This document shows, piece by piece, positions 36,613-47,294 of a stretch of 64,000 nt of DNA (position 1 is its first letter; every line of letters starts with the position of its first letter). The position numbers and the translations under genes were made by a program. Location: positions 1-64,000 of the forward strand of contig JAQYVV010000013.1 of NCBI GenBank assembly GCA_030145275.1, in the 5' to 3' direction. This stretch comes from Desulfurivibrionaceae bacterium. GTDB lineage: Bacteria > Desulfobacterota > Desulfobulbia > Desulfobulbales > VMSU01. The notes beneath the pieces were generated by a model. It saw only the letters and a list, made by a program, of their open reading frames with translations, ran no database searches and was not told the DNA's origin.

Positions 36613-38762
<2,150 letters not shown>

Positions 38763-38765
38763 GCA

Positions 38766-39044
38766 ATGTCCTTAGAGCGGGTTAATGTTGTGGTGCAAGG
38801 TAAGGTCCAAGGTGTTTTTTTTCGAGCCTATACAAAAGATGAAGCTGAGGCTTTTTGCTTGCGTGGATGGGTTAGGAATCGTCCTGATGGTTCGGTGGAG
38901 GCTGAAATAGAAGGAGAGGGGAGGGATGTTCGCAAAATGATCTCCTGGTTCCATAAAGGTTCGCCCCAGTCCCAGGTCCTAAAAGTGACTGTTTCTTCTT
39001 GCGAACTCGTAAGTAGTGAAAACAATTTTGTTATTAGATATTGA
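38766..39044 (+). CDS. acyP: Acylphosphatase
   Basis: Acylphosphatase hydrolyses acyl phosphates. The product is 92 residues with the active-site loop VQGKVQGVFFRAYT (catalytic Arg at the end of the loop) and the asparagine in RGWVRNRPDGSVEAEIEG. It directly follows ligA and probably shares its transcript. Confidence 0.93.
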   Translation: MSLERVNVVVQGKVQGVFFRAYTKDEAEAFCLRGWVRNRPDGSVEAEIEGEGRDVRKMISWFHKGSPQSQVLKVTVSSCELVSSENNFVIRY

Positions 39045-39144
39045 AAGACGCATTGAGGAGCTTAGGTCTGCTTTTTTCAATTCTGCTCCAGGTGGTGAAT
39101 TTCTGTTTTTCATCATTTAAATTTCGCAATTATATATTTGTGCT

Positions 39145-39186
39145 TTTGTAATATTACGCTTATCTCCGGCTTGGCCGGGTTATGGT
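39145..39186. repeat. Dispersed repeat fragment (TTACGCTTATCTCCGG type)
   Basis: TTACGCTTATCTCCGGCTTG and GCCGGGTTATG form a member of the CCGGAGATAAGC family in inverted orientation. Related units are at 19570, 42641 and 56650. It lies directly upstream of the zinc-ribbon gene. Confidence 0.55.
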
Positions 39187-39205
39187 CTTTTAAGGAAGAA
39201 GAAAA

Positions 39206-39439
39206 ATGTCTAAAAAATCCTGTGTGCTTATTGTTTGCCCTGAATGTGGCAATGATACAGATTTTGTAGAAGTGGCAGATGATGTCATTATTACAACACG
39301 ATATGTACAAAATAACGACAGTAGTTTTACTCAAGAGGATGATGAGTCTCAGGTTCTAGGTGAGATAAAATTCTATTGCGGTGAGTGCAACGCTGATCTG
39401 TCATCTTTTCATCAACGATTCCTGGCGATGCTTTTCTAA
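39206..39439 (+). CDS. Small zinc-ribbon-like protein
   Basis: A 77-residue protein with two Cys pairs, CPEC near residue 11 and CGEC near residue 58, which would form a zinc ribbon. An acidic middle segment (QEDDESQ) is exposed. The stop TAA shares a base with the ATG of the downstream ATP-grasp gene (TAATG), so the pair is translationally coupled. I do not recognise a named family. It could be a substrate or partner of the ATP-grasp enzyme. Confidence 0.7.
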   Translation: MSKKSCVLIVCPECGNDTDFVEVADDVIITTRYVQNNDSSFTQEDDESQVLGEIKFYCGECNADLSSFHQRFLAMLF

Positions 39440-40203
39440 TGACTAAAGATCCTGTTATTGTCTACGACAACAGTACCCTTCGGGAAACCTATCACGAGCT
39501 GCAATCGGGTGATCTTGTGGTGGGGCGGGTAAGTTGTCAGCCCGCCGAAGAGTATATCCTGTTTGACCTCGCAGACAGGGGAGTGCATATGGTGCCATCG
39601 GCTCTTTCTCAACTCGTCTGTCGTTCAAAGGTGTTCCAGACTACTCTCTTTTCTGCTTGGATGCTTCCTGGCACTGTGGCAGTGCATGATGTACATCAGT
39701 TGCAAAAAGTGATGCAGACTATGGGGGAGAATGAATCAGGGTTTATTACTAAACTTGATCGTAAAAATGCCGGCATGGGTGTCTTTCGCTGGCCTTCTTT
39801 GGAGGATATATTTAACCAGGTATCCTTGGGTGTACTGCCGTTCCCCTTTGTGATCCAGAAATTTGTTCCTGAATGTAGTGATATACGGGTTGTCGTTCTG
39901 GGCGATTTTGTCGAGTCGTATTGGCGAAAGAACGATACTAGTTTTCGTAATAATCTGCACTTCGGTGGTACTAGTAAGAGTTGTGAGCTGACCGCCAAGC
40001 AAAGGTCAATTTGTCAGGATGTTATGGCTCGGGGCAAATTCCCTTACGCGCACCTGGACCTTATGGTAACCAAGGAGGGGGAAACGTTTCTGACGGAGAT
40101 TAATCTCCGGGGAGGGATAAAAGGGGCCCAGATAGGGAGTGCTGACTATCGAAAGAAAATCGAGGCCATCCATGCAAACATGGTGGCTGAATACACTGCT
40201 TAG
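39439..40203 (+). CDS. ATP-grasp domain ligase-like protein
   Basis: A 254-residue protein of the ATP-grasp superfamily, RimK/glutathione-synthetase-like. Visible are the ATP-binding KLDRKNAGMGVF segment, QKFVPECSDIRVVVLGD, and the metal-binding YAHLDLMVTKEGETFLTEINLRGG, with the E and N of the ExN motif. The N-terminal pre-ATP-grasp region is short. ATP-grasp enzymes couple ATP cleavage to amide or ester formation. Its coupling to the zinc-ribbon gene suggests they act together. The substrate is unknown, and it ends at a strong terminator shared with dsrC. Confidence 0.78.
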   Translation: MTKDPVIVYDNSTLRETYHELQSGDLVVGRVSCQPAEEYILFDLADRGVHMVPSALSQLVCRSKVFQTTLFSAWMLPGTVAVHDVHQLQKVMQTMGENESGFITKLDRKNAGMGVFRWPSLEDIFNQVSLGVLPFPFVIQKFVPECSDIRVVVLGDFVESYWRKNDTSFRNNLHFGGTSKSCELTAKQRSICQDVMARGKFPYAHLDLMVTKEGETFLTEINLRGGIKGAQIGSADYRKKIEAIHANMVAEYTA

Positions 40204-40227
40204 TATATTTTATATTCAATAAGGCAT

Positions 40228-40262
40228 AAAAAAAACCGCTCAAAAAAGAGCGGTTTTTTTTA
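40228..40262. terminator. Bidirectional rho-independent terminator
   Basis: AAAACCGCTC and GAGCGGTTTT form a 10-bp stem around an A-rich loop, with A runs on the left and T runs on the right. It ends the ATP-grasp gene on the plus strand and dsrC on the minus strand. Confidence 0.93.
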
Positions 40263-40288
40263 TATCTGTAGATAATCTTAAAAAAAGA

Positions 40289-40609
40289 TTATACACAACC
40301 GGTTGGTTTTGGAAGACCAGCCATTTTACAAGCGCCTTTACCTGGTCCTGATGGGAATAATTCATATATTCTTTTCAGTGGGAAACCAGTGGTTTTGGAA
40401 AGAATACGAACCATAGGAGCGATACCGTTCTTTTTGTAGTACTCTTGAAGGGTGTCAATTACCTTGTTGTGCTCATCGGTAAGATCGCCAATTCCTTCTG
40501 AAGCTTTAACATACTCAACCCAACCTTGGTCCCATTCTTCCATGCCTTTGGTTAGAAAGCCGTCTTCATCTACGTTGTAGGTTTTGCCATTGTGATCGAT
40601 TGTGGCCAT
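40289..40609 (-). CDS. dsrC: Dissimilatory sulfite reductase-associated protein DsrC
   Basis: DsrC is the sulfur-carrier co-substrate of DsrAB. It takes up sulfite-derived sulfur as a trisulfide, which is then reduced by membrane DsrMKJOP. The 106-residue product starts at the ATG at 40609, preceded by GGAGGAG. The longer frame to 40663 lacks such a site. Both conserved C-terminal cysteines are present: C94 in GKGACKMAGLP and C105, next to last, in PTGCV. This makes it a full DsrC and not merely TusE-like. It is monocistronic, as usual in sulfate reducers. It is the strongest marker of the organism's metabolism. Confidence 0.96.
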   Translation of the reverse strand: MATIDHNGKTYNVDEDGFLTKGMEEWDQGWVEYVKASEGIGDLTDEHNKVIDTLQEYYKKNGIAPMVRILSKTTGFPLKRIYELFPSGPGKGACKMAGLPKPTGCV

Positions 40610-40678
40610 GATGTTCTCCTCCGAATTATTTTTAATATAAGGGTTTACTGAATTCTCATTCATTAATAGTAAAGAAAC

Positions 40679-40707
40679 TTGATACTATATGGTAATTTTT
40701 TTGTCAA
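40679..40707 (-). promoter_or_regulatory. dsrC promoter
   Basis: On the minus strand, TTGACA (40702-40707) and TATCAA (40679-40684) are spaced 17 bases apart, matching a sigma70-type promoter. The predicted 5' leader is about 60 bases. dsrC is usually very highly expressed, and the perfect -35 box agrees with that. Confidence 0.6.
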
Positions 40708-40936
40708 GTTTCAAAGGGGAAAAATAAAAAAATAATTGTATACTGTTTATGGGGCTTAATCTAAGGGTGTTGCAGTGGCTGGTGTTTTTTAGTGTTATAT
40801 CAATCCGTTATGTAAGTGCTACATTGTAGCATTGCCGTGATGTCTTTAACTTTTTGTTACAAAATTAGCTCCTTAAGGCCAGAGCATATATTTTCATAAA
40901 ACACTTTTCCAAACCCTCAATATAAAATCAGCGCAG

Positions 40937-42544
40937 TTATCTTTTTAGAAGAGTATCTCCTGTGTTGTTTTTGTCAAGCTGGGCCGGGTAGTCTGCAACA
41001 TAATGCAGGCCTCTTGATTCCTTACGCATGAGGGCTGATTTGACAATCAGTTGTGCTACTTGAACAATATTACGCAGTTCGATAAGATCAGAGGTGAGTA
41101 GGTAGTCGTGGTAGTGCTGCTCTACCTCTTTTATAATAGGGGCAAGCCGCTCTTGGACGAGGAGAAGGCGTTTTGTGCTCCGCACTATTCCCACATAGTT
41201 CCACATCAATCGCCTGACTTGATCCCAAGTGTGAGTGATAAGAATGCACTCCTCAAGTCTCTCGGCTTTGCCTGATGACCACGGTGGTAGCGAGGCTGCC
41301 TTTTCTGTTTTAAGTTTACGCCAATCTTCACGACACTGTAAAAATGCCTGATGTGCGAAAACTACCGCCTCAAGCAGTGAGTTGCTCGCAAGTCGGTTGC
41401 CGCCGTGAAGACCAGTACAGGCAGTTTCTCCAAAGGCATAAAGATTTGATATGGTGGTTCTGCCCGTCTTATCAGTTATTACGCCGCCGCACATATAATG
41501 GGCCGCCGGCACTACGGGTATTGGTTCCTTGGTTATATCGAGGCCGTAGGAAAGACAGGTCTTGTAGATATTTGGAAAGCGCTTCTTGATAAAGTCTGCG
41601 GGCTTGTGGCTGATGTCAAGGTAGACTGAGTCGTCACCGCTTGCTTTCATTTCCGTATCAATTGCCCTGGCGACCATGTCTCTGGTGGCAAGATCTCCTC
41701 TGGCATCATATTTGAGCATAAAGGCGTTGCCTTTTTCATCGATGAGGCGTCCTCCCTCTCCCCTTACGGCTTCCGAAATAAGAAAATTTTTAGCCTTGGG
41801 ATGATACAGGCAGGTGGGGTGAAACTGAACAAATTCCAGATTTCCGATAGTGGCTCCAGCTCGGTAGGCCATGGCAATGCCGTCACCTGTGGCAATATCA
41901 GGATTGGTGGTGTACAGGTACACTTTGCCAGCACCGCCAGAGCATAAAATGGTTGTTTTGGCCTGTACGGTATCAATTGAACCCGTGTTGCAGTCTAAAA
42001 CGTAAGCGCCAAGGCAGCTGTCTTTTTCTTCCTTTTTTACCTGTCGCTCAACTTTTGAGGCTATTAGGAGATCAACAGCCATATGGTCTTCAAGGATAGA
42101 GATATTAGGAGTGAGTGCTGCCTGGGTGAGCAGAGCGGTTTCAATTTCATGCCCGGTCAGATCGCAGGCATGTGCAATTCTTCTGGCCGAGTGCCCACCT
42201 TCTTTGCCTAGGTCAAGGTGGGTCGGGTCATTTTCTTGCTGGTTAAAAGAAACCCCAAGTGCAATGAGTTCCTTTATGCGTTCAGGGCCGTTGTTGACCA
42301 CCATGGAAACCACGTCTTTGTGGCATAACCCGGCGCCGGCGCTTAAGGTGTCTTCTATGTGCATTTCAAAGGAATCATTTTCGGCAAGAACAGCAGCAAT
42401 TCCTCCTTGGGCAAGGTTTGTCGCCGTGTCTATTTTTGATTTTTTGGTGATAAGAACAACATCTCCCAAAGTAGCAGCTTTGAGAGCGAAGGAAAGGCCC
42501 GCAATGCCGCTACCTATTATCAGAAAATCGGTTGATTTTTCCAT
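40937..42544 (-). CDS. nadB: L-aspartate oxidase
   Basis: NadB oxidises L-aspartate to iminoaspartate, the first step of bacterial NAD synthesis. It can use fumarate as electron acceptor under anaerobic conditions. The product is 535 residues. The FAD-binding motif GSGIAGLSFALKA is at the N-terminus. The succinate-dehydrogenase-like core has EGGHSARRI, HPTCL, and the active-site segment AAHYMCGGV. The C-terminal helical domain is complete. No other nad gene is adjacent. Confidence 0.95.
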   Translation of the reverse strand: MEKSTDFLIIGSGIAGLSFALKAATLGDVVLITKKSKIDTATNLAQGGIAAVLAENDSFEMHIEDTLSAGAGLCHKDVVSMVVNNGPERIKELIALGVSFNQQENDPTHLDLGKEGGHSARRIAHACDLTGHEIETALLTQAALTPNISILEDHMAVDLLIASKVERQVKKEEKDSCLGAYVLDCNTGSIDTVQAKTTILCSGGAGKVYLYTTNPDIATGDGIAMAYRAGATIGNLEFVQFHPTCLYHPKAKNFLISEAVRGEGGRLIDEKGNAFMLKYDARGDLATRDMVARAIDTEMKASGDDSVYLDISHKPADFIKKRFPNIYKTCLSYGLDITKEPIPVVPAAHYMCGGVITDKTGRTTISNLYAFGETACTGLHGGNRLASNSLLEAVVFAHQAFLQCREDWRKLKTEKAASLPPWSSGKAERLEECILITHTWDQVRRLMWNYVGIVRSTKRLLLVQERLAPIIKEVEQHYHDYLLTSDLIELRNIVQVAQLIVKSALMRKESRGLHYVADYPAQLDKNNTGDTLLKR

Positions 42545-42635
42545 GATATGATTTCCTTTGAAATTTTAATTATACCTTTTATACTACGGTTCTTGATTGT
42601 GCTTGAACTGGCCTGTCGCAATTGTTTTTCCTCTA

Positions 42636-42666
42636 CGCTTATCTCCGGTTCATCTGGGCTAGACTC
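42636..42666. repeat. Dispersed repeat fragment (CTTATCTCCGG type) next to palindrome copy B
   Basis: ACGCTTATCTCCGGTTCATC at 42637-42656 is another unit of the CCGGAGATAAGC family. It directly abuts the palindromic element that follows it. Confidence 0.55.
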
Positions 42667-42825
42667 TTGTTTGGTCAGCGATAAATTAAGGACACCCAAG
42701 ATTGCTACCTCCGAGTCCGTAAGCGTTTCAGGGGCACCCCGATGTGCGTGATCGAGCCACGCGATTACACCCCTGTATATCACGGGGTTCGATCACGTGC
42801 AGCGGGGTGTTCATGGAGCGCTTAC
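42665..42825. repeat. Palindromic repeat element, copy B (inverted relative to 35214-35370)
   Basis: It is the reverse complement of copy A with two base changes in the 110-bp core, plus diverged flanking homology on the left (CTTAATTTATCGCTGACC against copy A). The long open frame running upstream of the HAD gene passes through it and is not coding there. Confidence 0.88.
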
Positions 42826-42855
42826 CTTGTTTGTAAACTTTTTGGTACTATAAAT

Positions 42856-43476
42856 ATGGCTAAATTAAAACTTATTATTTTTGACTGTGACGGTGTCATG
42901 TTTGACTCAATTGAGGCAAACCGGAATTATTATAATCATATTCTTGCTGCCTTTGGGCATCCGAAAATGGATGAAGAGGAACTTCAATATGTCCATGTTC
43001 ATCACGTGTTTGATTCTGTTCGCTTTATTTTTCGGAAATATCCAGAAGATTACGAAAAAGCAGATCTCCATAGGCAAACAGTTGATTATACCCCGTACTT
43101 GAAATATATGCGCATTGAACCAGACCTGGTTGAGTTTCTTGAATATCTTAGGCCGACTTACAGAACCGCAATCAGCACCAACCGTTCAACAACAATGTCG
43201 GGTTTGTTGCGTATCTTCAAGCTTGATGATTATTTTGAGCAGGTGGTTACTTCAATGGATGTGGTAAACTCAAAACCCCACCCTGAGGCGCTGTATAAGA
43301 TATTGGATAACTTTCAAATGAAAGCTGATGAGGCTATCTATATTGGTGATTCTCATATTGATAGAGAACACTCGGCCTCGGCAGGCATGCGGTTTATTGC
43401 TTTTAAGAACCCTTCGTTAGATGCTGATTACCATGTGAGCAGTTTCATGGAAATCAACGGGTTGGGAATCTTCTGA
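42856..43476 (+). CDS. HAD-superfamily hydrolase (phosphoglycolate phosphatase-like)
   Basis: The product is 206 residues from the ATG at 42856. The upstream extension lies in a palindromic repeat. Motif I is FDCDGVMFDS with the nucleophile Asp. Motif II is ISTNRST. Motif III lysine is in SKPHPEAL. Motif IV is IGDSHIDRE. A cap domain sits between motifs I and II. These place it in the Gph/YjjG-like subclass of small-molecule phosphatases. The substrate is unknown. Confidence 0.85.
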   Translation: MAKLKLIIFDCDGVMFDSIEANRNYYNHILAAFGHPKMDEEELQYVHVHHVFDSVRFIFRKYPEDYEKADLHRQTVDYTPYLKYMRIEPDLVEFLEYLRPTYRTAISTNRSTTMSGLLRIFKLDDYFEQVVTSMDVVNSKPHPEALYKILDNFQMKADEAIYIGDSHIDREHSASAGMRFIAFKNPSLDADYHVSSFMEINGLGIF

Positions 43477-43640
43477 AATTCCTTTAAAAATAAGAATATA
43501 TCGTGTAGTACTGTCAATCATCTAGCAGAGTGAGACTATGTATCCACTGTAAATAATTTCTTTTTTTTATTATTTAATATCTCTGCATCAGTTCGATCGG
43601 TAAAGAAAACCATAAAACATATAAAGAGGAAATTAATGAT

Positions 43641-45122
43641 ATGAAAAAGGTTATCAGAAAATCAGCAGCTTTAATTACTTCTCTGGCAGTAAGCGTAGTT
43701 ATGGTGTCTACCTCTCATGGAGGTATTATTGAAGGATGGGATCAGACTAATGTTGAAACCGATGCCGAGCCTGGCGACGGCTATGTTGTTGCTGAAACAT
43801 ATTACAGTACTATAAATACCAGTGTTGCCGATGGCGCCTCAACAACAAACGGAGTTATCGCCTGGAAGCATGGAGATGTGCAACCTCCAGGGCTTAAGGT
43901 GGTCAATGGCGATGACGTGGATGGCACAAACTGTTTGATGACCACCGGTTATAATCCCACTGACTTATCGGACAAACAGTGTTCCGATCCTTTGCAGTCT
44001 AGCAAGCGTTTTAAGTTGAAAAGTACGGCCAATGCTCCTCTGGATCTAAGTTTTGATGTGTCGACTGGGGATACTACCTCTTACCGATTGTTTCAGAAAT
44101 GGACTAATGGCACACCTGATACCACCTGGAGCGGTTTTACTATTGAGCTTGGTTATATGCTAGGAGGTGTGTTTACACCTTCTGAAGATGGTGATGGACT
44201 TGGTTTCTCCGATACCAGGGGGAATTATTTTGACTCAACCACCTCTTATCAGCAAAAAGAGGATGCCCTGGCAGCCCTATTTGCCGATGGCCTGGCAGGG
44301 CCGATAGACAAGTACCATCCTGATCCTGGTTACTTCAATATTGATACACGAATGAGTTTTTCTCTGACCGCCACCGAAGATAAAATCTCCAGCGACGGGG
44401 TGTCTGCCAGTTATTCTGATGTCTTTGGTGAATGGATAAACGCCGCCGACGTACCTATTGCCATCTTCTATGACGACGATGGGGATCTGGGCACCGATAA
44501 TATCCTGATGGCCAACTGTGCCGAGTCTGCTGTTTATATGATCAGAACCGGTAGCCATAGTGGAATAGATGATATGACTGGTTTTACCTGTGACGGTCAG
44601 TGGGTAACCTTCCGATCTTATCCTGGTCTGGCTTGTGGTGATGCACCTTGTATCCCAGACGGAGTACCTATGGCAATTGAACTTGCCGATCTTACTGCCG
44701 GCGATGTCCATAAAAGTATTGAGTTAGCCGCCGACTCAAGCGATGCCAATCCGTTCTATATGGATTATGTTGAGGATGCCGCTAATCTTGGTTTTAACAT
44801 GTGGATCACTTTAGATGAGAATTTTGCTGAGAGCAGTTTCACTGTGCGCTACACCCCTGCTCCTTCAGTTACGACTACCCCGCCGGCTGATGATCCGCTG
44901 CCTGTAGAAGAGAATGAAATCTGCGATGACGGTATTGACAATGACGGCGACGGCCAGACTGACTGTGCTGATCCAGACTGTGCCGGAGTTGCTGTCGTTG
45001 ATGGAACCTGCGGCCCTGAAGGTAGGACTGATACCTGCTCCGACTTTTTCGATAATGACGGTGATGGTCAAGTTGACTGCACAGATTCCGGTTGCAATAA
45101 AAACAAATCCTGTCGTGACTAA
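43641..45122 (+). CDS. Secreted choice-of-anchor F-type protein with Ca-binding Cys repeats
   Basis: A 493-residue exported protein with a signal peptide (about 1-26). The mature N-terminus GGIIEGWDQTNVETDAEP and the following beta-rich domain fit the choice-of-anchor F family of surface proteins. The C-terminus has two copies of an acidic Cys repeat (ICDDGIDNDGDGQTDCADPDC and TCSDFFDNDGDGQVDCTDSGC, about 423-490). The DNDGDG loop looks calcium-binding. No sorting motif or transmembrane anchor follows the repeats. It is a candidate surface or secreted structural protein. Confidence 0.75.
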   Translation: MKKVIRKSAALITSLAVSVVMVSTSHGGIIEGWDQTNVETDAEPGDGYVVAETYYSTINTSVADGASTTNGVIAWKHGDVQPPGLKVVNGDDVDGTNCLMTTGYNPTDLSDKQCSDPLQSSKRFKLKSTANAPLDLSFDVSTGDTTSYRLFQKWTNGTPDTTWSGFTIELGYMLGGVFTPSEDGDGLGFSDTRGNYFDSTTSYQQKEDALAALFADGLAGPIDKYHPDPGYFNIDTRMSFSLTATEDKISSDGVSASYSDVFGEWINAADVPIAIFYDDDGDLGTDNILMANCAESAVYMIRTGSHSGIDDMTGFTCDGQWVTFRSYPGLACGDAPCIPDGVPMAIELADLTAGDVHKSIELAADSSDANPFYMDYVEDAANLGFNMWITLDENFAESSFTVRYTPAPSVTTTPPADDPLPVEENEICDDGIDNDGDGQTDCADPDCAGVAVVDGTCGPEGRTDTCSDFFDNDGDGQVDCTDSGCNKNKSCRD

Positions 45123-45145
45123 ATTCTTTTAATATCTTTTAAAAC

Positions 45146-45183
45146 AAAGGCCGGAACTCCATACTTGGGGTCTCGGCCTTTAT
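45146..45183 (+). terminator. Rho-independent terminator
   Basis: AAAGGCCG (45146-45153) pairs with CGGCCTTT (45174-45181). It follows the choice-of-anchor gene by 24 bases. The T run is short. Confidence 0.75.
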
Positions 45184-45811
45184 TAGTTTATTACGACACT
45201 TTTTCTTAATCCCCCCCCCAAAAAAAAATAGCCTAAAACATAATCACCATCCTGCTAGACAATTTTTTCCTCCCAGACAGAGCGCCGTGGCCGCAAGACC
45301 AAGATTGTCGATTTGGAATAAAAAAATGTGCATGCTTATCCATAAAAGTTCATGCATAAGATTAATCGCATAATAGCGATATCACTGCTGCTGATTGCTG
45401 GTAAAAGAATAGGCGTGGGAGTCAGGAAATCACCCCTGTAATTGTTGGCAGAAAATATCTTTACCGTGACCTATCTCCTTCCAAATCACCATTCAACTAA
45501 ATAATCACTACGCTTATCCCCATTAATTGCAGTTTCAAAATTAATCATTATTATCATTCGTGGTACCACAATGTAATATTCGTTTCGCGGCTATTTTTTT
45601 GTTGACATATCAAGTTTGCAGTGTAAATGTGTACCACAAGGTGGCACTTCTGGCGACCCGCTTTCGTTTGGACATAATTGGATGAAACATAATAACTTTC
45701 GTTGATTACAACCATTATGTTTAAACGACACGGTTCTTGAGAGTAGCTTACTTCATAAAATGTTCCATTTTTTATTAAAAACTGAAGTAAATTCAAACAA
45801 GGAGAGACTAG
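45184..45811. other. Long leader/spacer upstream of the split-Soret cytochrome gene
   Basis: About 630 bases without a supported gene. It holds C9-A9 at 45211-45228, CTACGCTTATCCCC near 45508, which is a truncated unit of the dispersed family, and a 10-base palindrome GTGGTACCAC at 45560-45569. GTACCAC recurs at 45631. A TTGACA box at 45602-45607 could be a -35 element for the cytochrome gene, but the matching -10 is weak. Confidence 0.5.
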
Positions 45812-46600
45812 ATGGGAAAGGATGAAAAAATCGAAAAAAAAGGTGTATCTCGGCGTCAAGTCATGGCTGGTGCAGGCATGTTTGCAGCAACTGCGGCTCT
45901 CGCCAACTTTGGCGGTCTGATTAAAAATGCTGAAGCCACAGGCGGTTCAACTGAAAACTGGCCATGGCCTTATAAAAAATTGGACCCTGCAAAAACCGCA
46001 GAGATTGCCTACAAGGAATGGTATCGTGTCTTCTGTGGGGCTGCTGTTATTAACAGCGTAGTCGGGCAGCTGCGAGAAAAGGTTGGCGAACCCTATACTT
46101 CTTTTCCTGCTGATGCCTTTGTTTTCCTGGAAGGCGGTCAGGTAGGTTGGGGCACAATCTGCGGCTCTTCTGCTGGTGCTAATATTGTTGCGAATCTGAT
46201 CATAGGCCCGCGTGTTGCCGGTGCCCATGAGGGGCATGAGATCTCCAAAGATCTTATGCAGTGGTACTCCGAAACAGCTTTACCGACTTTTACCCCCAAG
46301 AACCCGAAGATCACCGCTCATCTGCCCACTACCATTAGTGAGTCACCCCTCTGCCACATATCAGTCGGCAAATGGATGAAAGAAGCAAACAAACCTTTGA
46401 AGAGTCCGGAAAGAAAAGATCGTTGTGCTCGGGTTGCAGCCAGCACCGCTTATCGCTTGGTTGAACTGCTGAACGAATGGCATGATGGAGACTACGAGTC
46501 CAGCAGTGATTTCTCCGCCGCCAGTGAACACGGGATTACCGGTCAGTTTAACTGTATGGAATGCCACGGCGCTGACGTACCCGAGCCCCCCCAAGCGTAA
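45812..46600 (+). CDS. Split-Soret-type cytochrome c / C_GCAxxG_C_C family protein
   Basis: A 262-residue Tat substrate: VSRRQVMAGAGMFAATAALA at the N-terminus. The mature part shows the C_GCAxxG_C_C pattern (FCGAAVINSVV then TICGSSAGANIV, SPLCH, DRCARVA) and a single C-terminal CMECH haem c motif. Desulfovibrio split-Soret cytochrome is a dimer with two bis-His haems at the subunit interface, and this protein matches in layout. Its physiological partner is not established. It has a GGAGAG ribosome site. tatA lies 260 bases downstream, separated by a hairpin. Confidence 0.82.
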   Translation: MGKDEKIEKKGVSRRQVMAGAGMFAATAALANFGGLIKNAEATGGSTENWPWPYKKLDPAKTAEIAYKEWYRVFCGAAVINSVVGQLREKVGEPYTSFPADAFVFLEGGQVGWGTICGSSAGANIVANLIIGPRVAGAHEGHEISKDLMQWYSETALPTFTPKNPKITAHLPTTISESPLCHISVGKWMKEANKPLKSPERKDRCARVAASTAYRLVELLNEWHDGDYESSSDFSAASEHGITGQFNCMECHGADVPEPPQA

Positions 46601-46670
46601 TCCTCTTTGAATGGCAAATTGTAAAGGGGAGATAATCTTGTCAGAAAAAGGCAAAGCCGCATATAAACAG

Positions 46671-46703
46671 ATATTACGGGTCAGATAGTATGGCCCGTAA
46701 TAT
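46671..46703 (+). terminator. Hairpin terminator candidate
   Basis: ATATTACGGG and CCCGTAATAT form a perfect 10-bp stem with a 13-base loop. The following sequence is only moderately T-rich. Confidence 0.6.
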
Positions 46704-46862
46704 CATCTTTCCTTCCCAAAGAGAAAAATCTTTGCCCCTCTGCCCCTCACTCAGGTTTTGCATGGCATGATGGGCTCGCTGCGTCTTGCAGGATGAGTAT
46801 GGCAAGCCGATTGAACATGAGTTGCAGCATAAATTATTAAATATCTATAACGGAGAAGCCAT

Positions 46863-47069
46863 ATGTTTGGACTGGGAATGCAGGAACTGATTATCATTAT
46901 GGGAATTGCCTTTCTCTTCTTTGGCGGCAAGAAACTGCCAGAGATTGGTGCTGGACTAGGGCAGGGGATTGCATCCTTTAAAAATGGTCTCAACGAAAAA
47001 GAGTCCGGCCCTGAAAAAATTAAGGGTGGAGATCAGGTAGAGATGGAAAAAACAGGTGATTCCGCTTGA
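46863..47069 (+). CDS. tatA: Sec-independent translocase subunit TatA
   Basis: A 68-residue membrane protein with a single N-terminal membrane helix (MQELIIIMGIAFLFFGGKKLPEI) and the FGGKKLPE hinge and amphipathic helix that define TatA/TatE. It multimerises to form the transport pore for folded proteins. Its position next to a Tat substrate cytochrome suggests co-use, though the genes are separated by a hairpin. GGAGAAG precedes the ATG. tatB or tatC is not in the window. Confidence 0.88.
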   Translation: MFGLGMQELIIIMGIAFLFFGGKKLPEIGAGLGQGIASFKNGLNEKESGPEKIKGGDQVEMEKTGDSA

Positions 47070-47294
47070 TTACTTTGCCTGGGTAAATTTGTCTTGAGGC
47101 TTTTTCTCCCACCGACCATCAGTCGGTTTTTCACCGGTTATTCCAGCTCACTCATATTGGAGGTCACGACCGCCTCTTTCATCTGCAATTAAGATTAGGC
47201 TTGACTTATTGATATTTATTTCATGACACAAAATGTCAATAAAATCAAAATGTTAAGCCTGCTTCTCCCCCTCCCCTTAAAAGCTATCACATGT

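Noticed and set aside
42742-42855. Longer N-terminus of the HAD phosphatase
   Set aside because: The codons are translated from the palindromic repeat copy B and do not resemble any HAD N-terminus.
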